Shown here in pieces: positions 51,901-61,294 of a stretch of DNA of 64,000 nt (positions are counted from its first letter, which is position 1; every line of letters starts with the position of its first letter). The stretch covers positions 12,621-76,620 of the forward strand of contig CAWKIF010000065.1 in the NCBI GenBank assembly GCA_963849485.1, read 5' to 3'. Source of the stretch: CAVTWJ01 sp963849485 (lineage in GTDB: Bacteria > Oederibacteriota > Muellerivitia > Muellerivitales > Muellerivitaceae). The notes below the pieces were generated by a model. That model did no database searches. It was not told the DNA's origin and saw nothing but the letters and a program-made list of their open reading frames with translations. Position numbers and translations under genes: made by a program.

Positions 51901-53100
51901 TTATTGTCCGCTCCAGCGGCTCATCAGGCGCCGAAACCTCGGTAGGAGAGTCTGGTTGCAGACTTGCCGGATTTGAGCTGTGTGGCGCTCAAATAGGAAC
52001 CACATTCCCCAAGAAAAGGCAAAAACGGCCAAAAGAATGGAGCCAAATACCAAATATCCCTCCCATGACAATTGTTGCAGGCGTGGAATTTTGAAAACGG
52101 TGAATGTAAAAAAAAGCACCGGGAAATGAACCAAATACAACGTATAGGACATGTTCGAAATCGTGGTGGCGATTTTTTCGTACCAAATGAATCTAATAGT
52201 GTGCGAGGTCATAAAGGGGAAGAGGCAAGCGAAAGAAAGGCCGATGAGATCATCTGCATAAAGGGTAGAGGTTTTATGGGAATAGAAGAGGCTGAATAGG
52301 AAAAGTAAGAGCGCGCCCATAAAAAAAAGACCTCTTCCTGTTACGCGGTTGAATGTCGATTGGGTGGAGAAAATAAAGGCTCCTAGGCCCATCAGCCAGA
52401 CCAAACTTAAGGCAATCATGTTTTTAGGGAGAAAAAAAAGGGATAGGATTACCAAAAGCAGGCAGGGAATCTTCGCTTTCGAAGGGCTTTTGGTAAAAAC
52501 TGAAAAATAAATCAATGGGAACAATAGATAATACCAAAATTCGTTGGCTAGGCTCCAAAGGGGTCCATTAGTGCCGTAAACATCGCAAAAGATCGTCTGA
52601 AGGAAGAAAAGGTTTCCAAAGAAACACCCCCATCCATCCCGTGCCCCGGCGAAATCCCGGTGGAAGCCGAGGCTCCTCCCGATGGTGTCCAAAAGGAGGG
52701 TCAGGAGGAGGGCCGGGACGAGCACGGTCCATAGTCGGGTCAAGCGTTGCGTCGAATAATGGAGCCAGGACCATCGGTTTTGGGAGAAATCGGATAGGAC
52801 CTTCCCGCCGACAAAAAAACCGCTTAATACAAAAAAGATGATCACCGCTTGATGTTGCAAATCCGTGAAGAACAGAAACGTCGAATCTACAAAGTTTAAA
52901 TTCAACAAATGAGTTTGATCCACAAAAAGCAATGTTCGAATGTGCCCTGCGGCGACGGCCAAGGCCGCCAGGCCCCTGATCATATCCAGGTTTTTTTGAC
53001 GATGGTCCAAGGAGTGAATCCGATGATAAAAATCCAGGGAGTTTCCTGAAACGCCTTCTTGGAAGGTTGATTTGCCCCTTCTTGCCAACCTATCATGCAC
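51901..53100 (-). CDS. OafA-type acyltransferase 3 membrane protein
   Basis: 399 residues with about ten membrane helices. The family signature is in the first helix region: LDMIRGLAALAVAAGHIRTL (catalytic His) and, further on, VIIFFVLSGFFVGGKVL and GTNGPLWSLANEFWYYLLFP. It moves acyl groups onto sugars or lipids of the envelope. It ends ~90 bases upstream of the esterase start (51810), so acetylation and deacetylation functions lie side by side. It is divergent from moeZ. Confidence 0.88.
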   Translation of the reverse strand: MHDRLARRGKSTFQEGVSGNSLDFYHRIHSLDHRQKNLDMIRGLAALAVAAGHIRTLLFVDQTHLLNLNFVDSTFLFFTDLQHQAVIIFFVLSGFFVGGKVLSDFSQNRWSWLHYSTQRLTRLWTVLVPALLLTLLLDTIGRSLGFHRDFAGARDGWGCFFGNLFFLQTIFCDVYGTNGPLWSLANEFWYYLLFPLIYFSVFTKSPSKAKIPCLLLVILSLFFLPKNMIALSLVWLMGLGAFIFSTQSTFNRVTGRGLFFMGALLLFLFSLFYSHKTSTLYADDLIGLSFACLFPFMTSHTIRFIWYEKIATTISNMSYTLYLVHFPVLFFTFTVFKIPRLQQLSWEGYLVFGSILLAVFAFSWGMWFLFERHTAQIRQVCNQTLLPRFRRLMSRWSGQ

Positions 53101-53148
53101 TTCCTATGTTTGATTAGCGAACCAATTTTAAATCGTCCCAGGGGAAAA

Positions 53149-54312
53149 ATGATGAACCTGACTCAAGACCAAATCAAGCGCTACACACGCCATATCCTCC
53201 TGCCCGAAGTCGGGGTGGGAGGCCAAAAGAAACTTTTGGAATCAAAGGTCTTGGTGGTGGGGGCGGGCGGCTTGGGCTGCCCCATCTCCCTTTACTTAGC
53301 CGCGGCCGGGGTGGGCACCATCGGGTTGGTGGATTTCGACACCGTGGACGCCAGTAACTTACAGCGGCAGGTGCTCTTTACCACCGAGGATGTGGGCAAG
53401 CCCAAGGTCGAGGTGGCGGCCAAGCGGTTGAAGGCTTTGAACCCCGACGTAACGGTGAAACCCTACGCGGTGGCCCTCAAGAGCGACAACATCATGGGCA
53501 TCCTGTCCGAATACGACCTGATCATCGACGGCACCGACAATTTCCCCACCCGCTACCTCACCAACGACGCGGCCGTGCTGCAGGGCAAGCCCAACGTTTA
53601 CGGTTCCATTTTCCGTTTCGAGGGGCAAGTGACGGTTTTCAAGACGCCCGAGGGTCCCTGCTACCGCTGCCTTTATCCCGAGCCGCCTCCCCCGGGGGAA
53701 GTGCCCTCCTGCGCCGAGGGCGGAGTCATGGGCGCCATGGTGGGAACCGTAGGATCCATCCAGGCCACCGAGGCCATCAAGCTCATCGCGGGCATCGGAA
53801 AGCCCGCCATCGGTAAATTCATGATCTACAACTCGCTGGACATGAATTTCCGGACCTTGAAACTCCACAAGGACCCGGCCTGCCCCATCTGCGGCACCAA
53901 CCGGTCCATCCATCAGCTGATCGATTACGAGCAGTTTTGCGGCATGAAGGTGGTCGAGACCCAGACCCAGGAAGTGAAAACCGACGGGAAGAGCGAGATC
54001 ACCGCGCTGGAACTCAAGGTCAAGCGCGACGAGAAACAGGACTTTTTGCTTCTGGATGTCCGCGAACCCAACGAATATGAAATCGCCCATATCGAGGGTT
54101 CCACCCTGCTTCCCCTTTCCCAATTGCCGGGGAGGTTCCACGAGTTGGATAAGTTCAAGGGCAAGGATATCGTGGTGCATTGCAAGAGCGGGGTTCGCAG
54201 CAGGAAGGCAATCGACTTTTTAAAACAGCAGGGGTTCACCCGGTTGATCAACGTGGCGGGCGGCATCCTGGGTTGGAGCGACCAGGTGGATTCCTCGGTT
54301 CCCAAGTATTAA
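53149..54312 (+). CDS. moeZ: MoeZ/MoeB-type adenylyltransferase with rhodanese domain
   Basis: 387 residues. The E1-like domain begins LTQDQIKRYTRHILLPEVGV, has the ATP loop VLVVGAGGLGCPISLYLAAA, NLQRQVLFTTEDVGKPK and the zinc pairs CYRCLYP and CPICGT. The C-terminal rhodanese domain has LLLDVREPNEYEIAHIEGST and the active Cys in VVHCKSGVRSRKA. It activates small sulfur-carrier proteins (ThiS/MoaD type) and transfers sulfur. AGGGG precedes the paired ATGs at 53149 and 53152. Confidence 0.92.
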   Translation: MMNLTQDQIKRYTRHILLPEVGVGGQKKLLESKVLVVGAGGLGCPISLYLAAAGVGTIGLVDFDTVDASNLQRQVLFTTEDVGKPKVEVAAKRLKALNPDVTVKPYAVALKSDNIMGILSEYDLIIDGTDNFPTRYLTNDAAVLQGKPNVYGSIFRFEGQVTVFKTPEGPCYRCLYPEPPPPGEVPSCAEGGVMGAMVGTVGSIQATEAIKLIAGIGKPAIGKFMIYNSLDMNFRTLKLHKDPACPICGTNRSIHQLIDYEQFCGMKVVETQTQEVKTDGKSEITALELKVKRDEKQDFLLLDVREPNEYEIAHIEGSTLLPLSQLPGRFHELDKFKGKDIVVHCKSGVRSRKAIDFLKQQGFTRLINVAGGILGWSDQVDSSVPKY

Positions 54313-54352
54313 TGAACCGGTTGAACCCAAGTTTCATTCGATTCTTCTTAAA

Positions 54353-55255
54353 CTATTTCCTTTTATACAAATAGTTTTTAGCTTCCGTGGTTTCGTCCGG
54401 ATCCTTGTTCAGCGAGACAACCCGGTTGAAATAAATCCGGGCCTCTCTTTTTTTCCCCAGGCTTTCCAAGAGCCGGCCGATATTCCCCAAGACCAGGCAA
54501 TTGTCGGAATCCCGTTTGAAAGCCAAGAGTAAATATTTCAATGCGGAGGGGGCGTTGCCTTGGCATTGAAAGTTGACGGCCAGGGCGTTGTAGGGCAAGG
54601 GGTCCTGGCTGTCGAAGGTCATGGCTAACCGCGCCAGGCGGGAGACTTTCGCCGATTGTCCCGATCCCTCGTTGAGATAATAGGCCTCCGATTCCAAGAG
54701 GGAATTGGAAAGCAGGCTTTGCGGCGAGGCGGGCATTTCTTCCCCTGGGATCCAGCGCCAGGACTCAGGGATCTGGGCATTCTTCTGGAGGGCCTGGGCC
54801 AGCAGGGCGTACTGGGCCTCGAACCGCCCGAGAGATCGTTCCACCTCAGAGAGTTCCAGGGCCAGGTCCAAACGGTCGGGTTGGGATTGAAGGGCCTGGT
54901 TCCAGGCCTTCTCAGCGGAGAGAAGGGCCTTCCGGTTATAGGGCTGAAGGGGGGGAACCGTTTCCCGGCGGGGATAGCGCAGGAGCGGGTACGGACTGGC
55001 AGGGACGGGCTTTTTTTCCGGGGAGGCGGCTTTTGCTTTTTCCAGGTAACCCTGGGCCGCCGTTATTTCCATGTCCTTGGGACAGAAGGCTTTCCATTCC
55101 CGGAGGGTCTTTCCCATGCCCTCCCGGTCACAATTTTGTTTTTGATTATAAAAACGGTCGATGAAATCCTTGCTGGTATCGGAAGCATGCAGGCAAAAGG
55201 GGGTGGCTAGGCTTCCGGCCATCCAAAGGACCGGAAGAAGCGGGCGAACCCTCAT
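54353..55255 (-). CDS. Exported TPR-repeat protein
   Basis: 300 residues. Signal peptide MRVRPLLPVLWMAGSLATPF. A Pro-rich stretch precedes helical repeats, of which the last two read as TPRs: LPYNALAVNFQCQGNAPSAL and CLVLGNIGRLLESLGKKREA. Cys residues near the N-terminus (NCDREG, FCPKD) could form a disulfide. The start overlaps the stop of the DUF4149 gene (ATGA). Function unknown; probably a scaffold in the periplasm. Confidence 0.7.
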   Translation of the reverse strand: MRVRPLLPVLWMAGSLATPFCLHASDTSKDFIDRFYNQKQNCDREGMGKTLREWKAFCPKDMEITAAQGYLEKAKAASPEKKPVPASPYPLLRYPRRETVPPLQPYNRKALLSAEKAWNQALQSQPDRLDLALELSEVERSLGRFEAQYALLAQALQKNAQIPESWRWIPGEEMPASPQSLLSNSLLESEAYYLNEGSGQSAKVSRLARLAMTFDSQDPLPYNALAVNFQCQGNAPSALKYLLLAFKRDSDNCLVLGNIGRLLESLGKKREARIYFNRVVSLNKDPDETTEAKNYLYKRK

Positions 55256-55761
55256 CCAAAAATCTTTTGGACGAGGGTTGGTTTGTGAATCTCAATGGAA
55301 TAATAAATGAGGTAGACGAGGCCCGCAAGGATCACCAGGAGGTTGATGAGGCTGGAAATACCATGGGCCTTTCCGAATTCCCGGCTGAGGGCCGTGACCT
55401 TCGTGGTATCCTTTGATTCCTCGGCGGCGATACGGTCCAGCCGCAATTGGGCGGACTTAGGGCCGATCCACATTCCCTGAGCCAGGGAAAGGAGCAGCAT
55501 GAGATAGAGGGCGGTGATTCGGACACAGTCCTGGGGGTCGTTGGGCTTATAGGGATGCAAAAAATGATAGGTGACGATGAGGGCTAGGCCGCAAGTGTAA
55601 TTGATGTAATAGTAGACGGGAAAGAGCTTGCTTTGAACCAGGCCGAAGAGATCGCGGGGAAGGGTTTTGAAGAGAACCGGGGCCTGGATGAAAGTAAAAT
55701 ACAGTAGGGTGCCGTACCAGAAGACGAAGGTAAAAAGATGCAAGAACCGCAGAAACGCCAT
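55252..55761 (-). CDS. DUF4149-like four-helix membrane protein
   Basis: 169 residues from ATG 55761, which has GGAGG in front. MAFLRFLHLFTFVFWYGTLL and FIQAPVLFKTLP match the opening of DUF4149/TMEM205-like proteins. Four membrane helices in total. Function unknown. Coupled to the TPR gene downstream and divergent from the ferredoxin gene. Confidence 0.72.
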   Translation of the reverse strand: MAFLRFLHLFTFVFWYGTLLYFTFIQAPVLFKTLPRDLFGLVQSKLFPVYYYINYTCGLALIVTYHFLHPYKPNDPQDCVRITALYLMLLLSLAQGMWIGPKSAQLRLDRIAAEESKDTTKVTALSREFGKAHGISSLINLLVILAGLVYLIYYSIEIHKPTLVQKIFG

Positions 55762-55857
55762 GGGGCCTCCGAGCGAACCATCCCAGGCATTGTAAGCGAG
55801 CCTACCGAAGGGTTCAACGCGGGGGCGGAGGCGACCATCCGAAGGGGAGGAAAAATC

Positions 55858-56202
55858 ATGCTGGAGGAGCCCGTCAAGGTCCGGATCGTGTTTCCCAAAA
55901 CCGGGCAGGAAGCCCGAATGGACCGGGACGATACCTTGGTGGACGCCACTTTCCGGTTTGACCTGCCTATTCGCTACCGTTGTGAGCGGGCCGTTTGCGC
56001 CACCTGCCTGACGGAAGTTTTGGAAGGTTGGGAAAATCTTTCGCCTCCCACCGAAAGGGAGAAGCAAACCCTGGCTACTATCAAGGCCAAGCCAAATTGG
56101 CGGCTGGCTTGCCAATGCCAAGTGACGGGGGATGTGAAGTTGGATTACCTGCCGATTACCGACGAAAGAAGACGAGTCCCAAAGGAACCAGAAAACTTAT
56201 AA
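55858..56202 (+). CDS. Plant-type 2Fe-2S ferredoxin
   Basis: 114 residues. ATG 55858 follows GGGGAGG. Cluster ligands are Cys42, Cys47 and Cys50 in YRCERAVCATCLTEV and Cys85 in WRLACQCQVTGD. The Cx4Cx2C pattern and distant fourth Cys match adrenodoxin/plant-type folds. It probably transfers single electrons to a partner not present here. The gene overlaps the end of bcp by 6 bases (converging). Confidence 0.88.
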   Translation: MLEEPVKVRIVFPKTGQEARMDRDDTLVDATFRFDLPIRYRCERAVCATCLTEVLEGWENLSPPTEREKQTLATIKAKPNWRLACQCQVTGDVKLDYLPITDERRRVPKEPENL

Positions 56203-56649
56203 GGACTCCAGTACTTCCTCGACATGGCCTTTGACACTCACGGGGGACCATATTTTATTGATCTTCCCGTCTTTGCCGATAAGGAAGGTCGAGCGAACGA
56301 TCCCCAAAAATTCCCGGCCCATGAATTTCTTTTTCTGCCACACGCCGTAATCCTTCAACATTTCTTTTTTCTCATCTGAAAGAAGGGTGAAGGGTAGTTC
56401 GTATTTCTCTTTGAAGGCCTGGTGTTTTTTGACGGGGTCCGCGCTGACGCCCAAGACCACCGCTCCCTCTTTTTTCACCCTTTCCCAGTTGTCTCGAAAG
56501 TCGCAGGCCTCCTGCGTGCAGCCGGGGGTCATATCCTTTGGATAAAAATAAAGCACGACGTTTTTCCCCTTAAAGTCCTTCAAGGATACCTTCTCCCCTT
56601 TTTCGTTTTCGAGTTTGAAATTCGGGGCTTTGGAACCTTCTTTGAGCAT
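56197..56649 (-). CDS. bcp: Peroxiredoxin Bcp/PrxQ
   Basis: 150 residues. The peroxidatic Cys44 is in PKDMTPGCTQEACDFRDNW with the resolving Cys49 five residues later, as in the alpha-2-helix type of PrxQ. APNFKLENEKGEKVSLKDF and STFLIGKDGKI are family features. It reduces hydrogen peroxide and organic peroxides using thioredoxin. Length normal. Confidence 0.95.
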   Translation of the reverse strand: MLKEGSKAPNFKLENEKGEKVSLKDFKGKNVVLYFYPKDMTPGCTQEACDFRDNWERVKKEGAVVLGVSADPVKKHQAFKEKYELPFTLLSDEKKEMLKDYGVWQKKKFMGREFLGIVRSTFLIGKDGKINKIWSPVSVKGHVEEVLESL

Positions 56650-56991
56650 GGAAATCTCCTGGGTTTAAAACACGAACGGTCTGAGGAAGCATGAGTCTCG
56701 TCAAATGGAGGGGATGAATACTAGATACAGAAGGTATAAAAATCGTTAAAACTGTGTAAATTTTGACATTATATAAGACATATATGTCCTTTTTTAAAAA
56801 TCTGGATATTAGCTATTAAAATTATTAATGCGTTATATTGCTATATTTTACAATGTTTATTGGTTGTCTTGCAAAATATTGTTTTACAACTTAGGTACAG
56901 TTGGTATACTTCAAATCGAAGATCTTTTGGCCTACAAAGAACACTTTTCCAAGCCAAAAAAGTAAGGTCCAAAAGAATAGGGGAGCCGAAC
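56650..56991. other. AT-rich intergenic region with a promoter
   Basis: No gene is supported. The DNA is much more AT-rich than its neighbours. A sigma70-like promoter for the next gene is listed separately; the remainder shows no repeats that I can see. Confidence 0.5.
56883..56910 (+). promoter_or_regulatory. Sigma70-like promoter
   Basis: TTTACA (56883-56888), 16 bases, TATACT (56905-56910), in an AT-rich tract 82 bases before the ATG at 56992. Five of six bases match in each hexamer. Confidence 0.5.
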
Positions 56992-57660
56992 ATGAACTTT
57001 TATTTCTCGCTGTATCAGCTCATTGAAACTGTCGAATCTTTAGGCCGTAATGTTCAACACCTAGCCAGCCGGGCCCTGCGCATCAGCCCTCGAGATGCCC
57101 GGGCCAATCGCGAACTTCTGGAGCAATGCGAAACCAAGATCAACGAAGTCAAGGTGCTCCTGAACAATAAGACCCATATCAGCAAAATCACCCTGCGCAA
57201 GGCTGCTATCCTTTTCACGGTGCTGGATCTTTTTTACCGGCGTTTGATGGCCCTCTCCGCCGCCACCTCCACGGTGGGGCAGGATGACGATAATTCCGTC
57301 AAGGCCCTTTGGCAGCTCCTGGCCTCGGCCCAAAAGCATTACCAGACCATTGTCAAGACCCTTTATGACTTGACCGGCATCCCGGTCACCTTGATGGTGA
57401 CAGGACACTTGAACGGACAGGCTGATCCGACAACCTTCCAGGAACTTCTGCAGAAAGAAATTTCCCTACAACAAGAGTCCTTGAAGCAGCTGGAGAAGGC
57501 CATCGAGGTTTTCGGGGAGGAACAGGAATTGGCGGACAAGCTCTCGGCCATCCGCAAGGACCTGTTGGACATGAAGAAGCGCTTCAAGCAATATGTGGCG
57601 CCGGCTATCTCCGAGAAAGTGGAGTCGGTTCCCCTTCCGCCGACTCTTTCCAAGAATTAA
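56992..57660 (+). CDS. Helical protein of unknown function
   Basis: 222 residues, soluble and nearly all helical. MNFYFSLYQLIETVESLGRN, LRKAAILFTVLDLFYRRLMA and KEISLQQESLKQLEKAIEVF suggest long antiparallel helices with a C-terminal coiled coil. ATG 56992 follows GGGAG. The next gene is an NtrC-like regulator 42 bases on, so both may be one transcript. No domain recognised. Confidence 0.65.
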   Translation: MNFYFSLYQLIETVESLGRNVQHLASRALRISPRDARANRELLEQCETKINEVKVLLNNKTHISKITLRKAAILFTVLDLFYRRLMALSAATSTVGQDDDNSVKALWQLLASAQKHYQTIVKTLYDLTGIPVTLMVTGHLNGQADPTTFQELLQKEISLQQESLKQLEKAIEVFGEEQELADKLSAIRKDLLDMKKRFKQYVAPAISEKVESVPLPPTLSKN

Positions 57661-57702
57661 GGTTCTTTACTTCCTAGTGATCCCGGACTGGACGGAAACG
57701 AC

Positions 57703-59000
57703 TTGAGCCCCCGCCGTTTCCGTCCGCCCGCCCTCTATACCAAGGCGCCCTTTTTGCGGGAGGTCTTGGACGGTCTTCCGGAGTCCGTGAAGATCATCGA
57801 CACCCGGTTCCGCTTGGTTTTCGCCAACCGCCTTTCCCGCCAGAATCTCGGCAAGTCCCTGGATGAACTGCGGGGAACCCCCTGCCATAAGGCTTTCTAC
57901 GGTTTCGCCGAGAAATGTTTTTTTTGCAATTCCAAAAAAGTCTTCGAGACCGGCGAGCCCCACCAGGGCTACACGACCCTCGCGGTCCGCGGGTCCAACC
58001 GGGATTTTCAGGTTTCCATTTTTCCCCTCTGGGACGCCACTCACCAACAAGTCGATTATGTTGTGGAGGTCGTGAAGGACATCACCGCGCTTTCCAAGGG
58101 CGCCCCCTTGCCCCAGAGCGCGGGCCGGATCAACAGCCGCGACAAGCGTTTTCAACTGGTGTTCGAGCAAATGGCCCATTGGGCGGATGATGGCTGGCCG
58201 GTTTTGGTCCAAGGGGAAAAAGGGACCGGAAAAAAATCATTCGCCCGGGCGCTCCACCAAAGGTCCGGGCGGGCCGAGAAACCCTTCCATGTCTTCCACT
58301 GCGTCGACAACCCGAACGGGGACGGTCTGGCCGGGCTTTTTGCGCCCGGCGGGGCCTGGGAAGAAGCCGCTGGCGGAACCCTCTACCTGGATGAGGTCTG
58401 CAACCTGGGGGAAGCCAGCCAACTCCAATTGGCGTCCCTACTCGCCCAGCCGGCCGGGCCGGAGACCCCCGGGTCGTCGCGGCGACCCGCCAGGACATGG
58501 AGGATCTGGTGAGGCAAGAAAAAATACAGTTGGAATTTTTCAACCGGTTTTCGTCCCGGGCCCTGCGGCTGCCTCCCTTAAGGGAGCGTCCCCAGGACCT
58601 GCCTTTTTTGGCCCAGCATTTCATCGAGACCTACCGGACGGTCACGGGCTCCCCGGCCCAGAAACTCAGCCCCGAGGCGATCTCCCAATTGATGTCCTAC
58701 CCCTGGCCGGGAAACCTGAGGGAGCTGGAAACCCAAATCGAGAAGGCCTGTTTGATGGCCACCGGGCCCATGATCCTCAGGCTCGATGTGGCGGTTGATC
58801 CCGTGTCGGGTGAGAAACTGGAAGAAAAGCTGGATTTGACCGAACGGGCCTACCTGGTGGATGTCCTCTCCAAAACCAGGGGGAAACTTCAGGATGCGGC
58901 CCTCCTGGCCGGGTTAAATCCCAAAACTCTCCAGAGAAAAATGCGGAAATACCAACTCAAGTGCGGGGATTACCGGTATCTTCCTGAAACCGCCAATTGA
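57703..59000 (+). CDS. PAS-AAA+ NtrC-like regulator lacking GAFTGA; one frameshift
   Basis: About 430 residues after repair. An N-terminal PAS domain has VLDGLPESVKIIDTRFRLVF and a Cys cluster PCHKAFYGFAEKCFFCN. The AAA+ domain has P-loop VLVQGEKGTGKKSFARALHQ and Walker B EEAAGGTLYLDEV, then PLRERPQDLPFLAQHF. The segment where GAFTGA should stand is only GLFAPGGAW, so contact with sigma54 is unlikely. The C-terminus is a Fis-type helix-turn-helix (LAGLNPKTLQRKMRKYQL). The frame breaks in the C5 run at about 58468-58472; one added C gives PRVVAATRQDMEDL. Start is TTG 57703 or later. Confidence 0.75.
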
Positions 59001-59196
59001 GGGGAAAAATTCTTCTCTTGTTTCCCCGTGGGTTCTCCCGACTTACCTCCGGGGAATATTTACCAAGTACTATTTTTTAGTCGGAGGGCGCGTTCCCCGG
59101 CTTTCTTGACGCTCTCCAGACCCCGCCTTAAACTGCAAAAGATCTTCTTATCCACTCATCGAGCGGATCCACATCGTAAATTAGGGGAGGCCTTCC

Positions 59197-60459
59197 ATGT
59201 CATATTCCTATAAGAATATCCAACCGCCCAAGGGTGAAAAAATTTCCATCCAAAACGGCGTGCTGAAAGTACCCGACAACCCGGTATTGCCTTTCATCGA
59301 GGGTGATGGAACGGGCCCGGATATTTGGCGCGCCTCGGTCCGTATTTTCGACGCGGCCGTCGATAAGGCCTATCAGGGAAAAAAGAAAATATCCTGGTTC
59401 GAGGTTTTCGCCGGCCAGAGGTCCTTTGACAAGTTCAAGGAATGGCTGCCGGAAGACACCACGGAGGCCTTCAAGGAATACCTGGTGGGGATCAAGGGAC
59501 CCCTGACGACCCCGGTGGGCGGGGGGATCAGTTCCCTCAATGTGGCCCTTCGCCAAATATTGGACCTCTATGTTTGCCTCGGCCCGTCCGTTATTACCAG
59601 GGCGTTCCCTCGCCGGTCAAACGTCCCGAGAAGGTGGATATGGTGATCTTCCGGGAGAACACCGAGGACATCTACGCGGGCATCGAGTGGCCCGCCGGAT
59701 CGCCCGAGGCGAAAAAAGTCATCGAGTTTCTCCAGAAGGAAATGGGAGTCAAGAAGATCCGTTTTCCCCAAACCTCGGGCATCGGCATCAAGCCCGTTTC
59801 CCGGGAAGGAACGGAGCGCTTGGTACGCGCCGGCCATCCAATACGCCATCCGCCTGAAACGCAAGAGCGTGAATTTTGTCCACAAGGGCAACATCATGAA
59901 GTACACCGAAGGCGCCTTCCGCGACTGGGGCTATAGCCTGGCCAAGAGTGAATTCGGCGCGGCGGAACTCGACGGAGGGCCCTGGTGCAAGATTCCCGAA
60001 GGGAAGCCGGGCGCCGGCATCGTCATCAAGGATTCCATCGCCGACATCACCCTCCAGCAGGTCTTGACCCGTCCCGACGAGTTTGACGTTATCGCCACTC
60101 TGAACTTGAACGGGGACTACCTGTCGGATGCCTTGGCGGCCCAAGTGGGCGGCATCGGCATCGCCCCCGGAGGCAACATCAACTACGTCACGGGACATGC
60201 CATCTTTGAGGCCACCCACGGCACGGCCCCCAAATACGCCAATTTGGATCAGGTCAACCCGGGCTCGGTGGTCCTCTCGGGAGTCATGATGTTCGAGTAT
60301 ATGGGCTGGCTGGAAGCCGCCGAGCTGATCGTGAAGGCGCTGGATAAGACCATCGGCCAGAAGGTGGTGACTTACGATTTCGCCCGGCAGATGGAAGGGG
60401 CGAAAAAAGTGAAATGCTCCGAGTTCGCCACCGCCGTGATCGGAAACATGGGGGCATAA
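59197..60459 (+). CDS. icd: NADP-type isocitrate dehydrogenase with two frameshifts
   Basis: 420 codons in total. ATG 59197 begins MSYSYKNIQPPKGEKISIQN. Family motifs are LPFIEGDGTGPDIWRASVRI, IKGPLTTPVGGGISSLNVAL, DMVIFRENTEDIYAGIEW, GNIMKYTEGAFRDWGY, LNLNGDYLSDALAAQVGGIG and EATHGTAPKYA. The enzyme makes 2-oxoglutarate and NADPH in the TCA cycle. Near 59578 one C is missing (CTCGGCCC should read CTCCGGCCC), and near 59830 one C is extra (CGCGCCGGCC). The two changes cancel, leaving the ends in one frame. A highly conserved enzyme broken this way is more likely a sequence error than a pseudogene. Confidence 0.88.
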
Positions 60460-60495
60460 AACCAAATTGAAATAGTCGTTCATTCCAGTTTAAAT

Positions 60496-60529
60496 AAGGG
60501 CCTTTCCCAATTCCGGAAAGGCCCTTTTT
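60496..60529 (+). terminator. Terminator after icd
   Basis: AAGGGCCTTTCC and GGAAAGGCCCTT form a 12-bp stem with a 7-base loop, followed by T5. The 3' arm contains GGAAAGG, which also serves as the only candidate ribosome site of the next gene. Confidence 0.9.
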
Positions 60530-60531
60530 CA

Positions 60532-61161
60532 TTGAATCCCAAGCGAATCATCCTCTTTGACCTCGACGGAACCCTGACCTACGGTGTTTCCACGACCCGA
60601 TATATCTTCCGCTGGATGGGTGCGGAGGATTATTTCCGCAAGCTGGAAGAGGACTGGCTGAGGGAACAAACCGACCATCTGACCCTTGCCAAAAAAGTTA
60701 CCCACCGCATGAAGGGATGGAAATTGAACGACATTCACCGGGCCCTATCCCAAATCCCTAAAATGAAAGGGATCCGAGAAACGGTAGGGGCCCTCAAGAA
60801 ACAAGGACATATCGTGGCCTTGTCCACTTTGGGTTATGAGCTTTCAGCCTGTTATTTCCAGAATCTGTATGGATTTGACGAGGTCCGGGGAACCATCTTG
60901 GAGATTAAAAATGGAAGAATTACCGGGCGAGGCATGAAAATATTTGAGGAACACGAAAAACCGCTTTTTCTCAAGCAACTGGCTGTCCGTCACCATGTAC
61001 CCTTGAAGCGCACTGTGGCACTGGGTGACAGCCGGTCCGACCGGGAGGTCTTTAAAGTCGCGGGCAGAAAAATCGCCGTGAACCCTGACCGGTTTCTTCA
61101 TGGTAAAGGCGATTGGGAATTGAGGGGGAGGGAATTGAAACCGATCCTCAAACATTTATAG
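60532..61161 (+). CDS. HAD-family phosphatase (SerB-like)
   Basis: 209 residues. HAD motif I is IILFDLDGTLTYGVST, motif II IVALSTLGYELSACY, motif III/IV ALGDSRSDREVFKVAGRKIA. The mid-region cap is helical, as in phosphoserine-phosphatase relatives. No ATG is present; TTG 60532 lies directly after the icd terminator, and the ribosome site GGAAAGG is inside that terminator stem. Substrate unknown. Confidence 0.82.
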   Translation: MNPKRIILFDLDGTLTYGVSTTRYIFRWMGAEDYFRKLEEDWLREQTDHLTLAKKVTHRMKGWKLNDIHRALSQIPKMKGIRETVGALKKQGHIVALSTLGYELSACYFQNLYGFDEVRGTILEIKNGRITGRGMKIFEEHEKPLFLKQLAVRHHVPLKRTVALGDSRSDREVFKVAGRKIAVNPDRFLHGKGDWELRGRELKPILKHL

Positions 61162-61294
61162 GGCTGAGAATGGTCCATTTGCTTGTTTTTGGTTGTGTTA
61201 GGGCACAGTAAAGTTAGGGAATCTGCTAGGGAGTTTATGAAAATAACCTTCCACTCGGTTTATAATTACATCAAATCTTCTTAAAGGTTATCCC

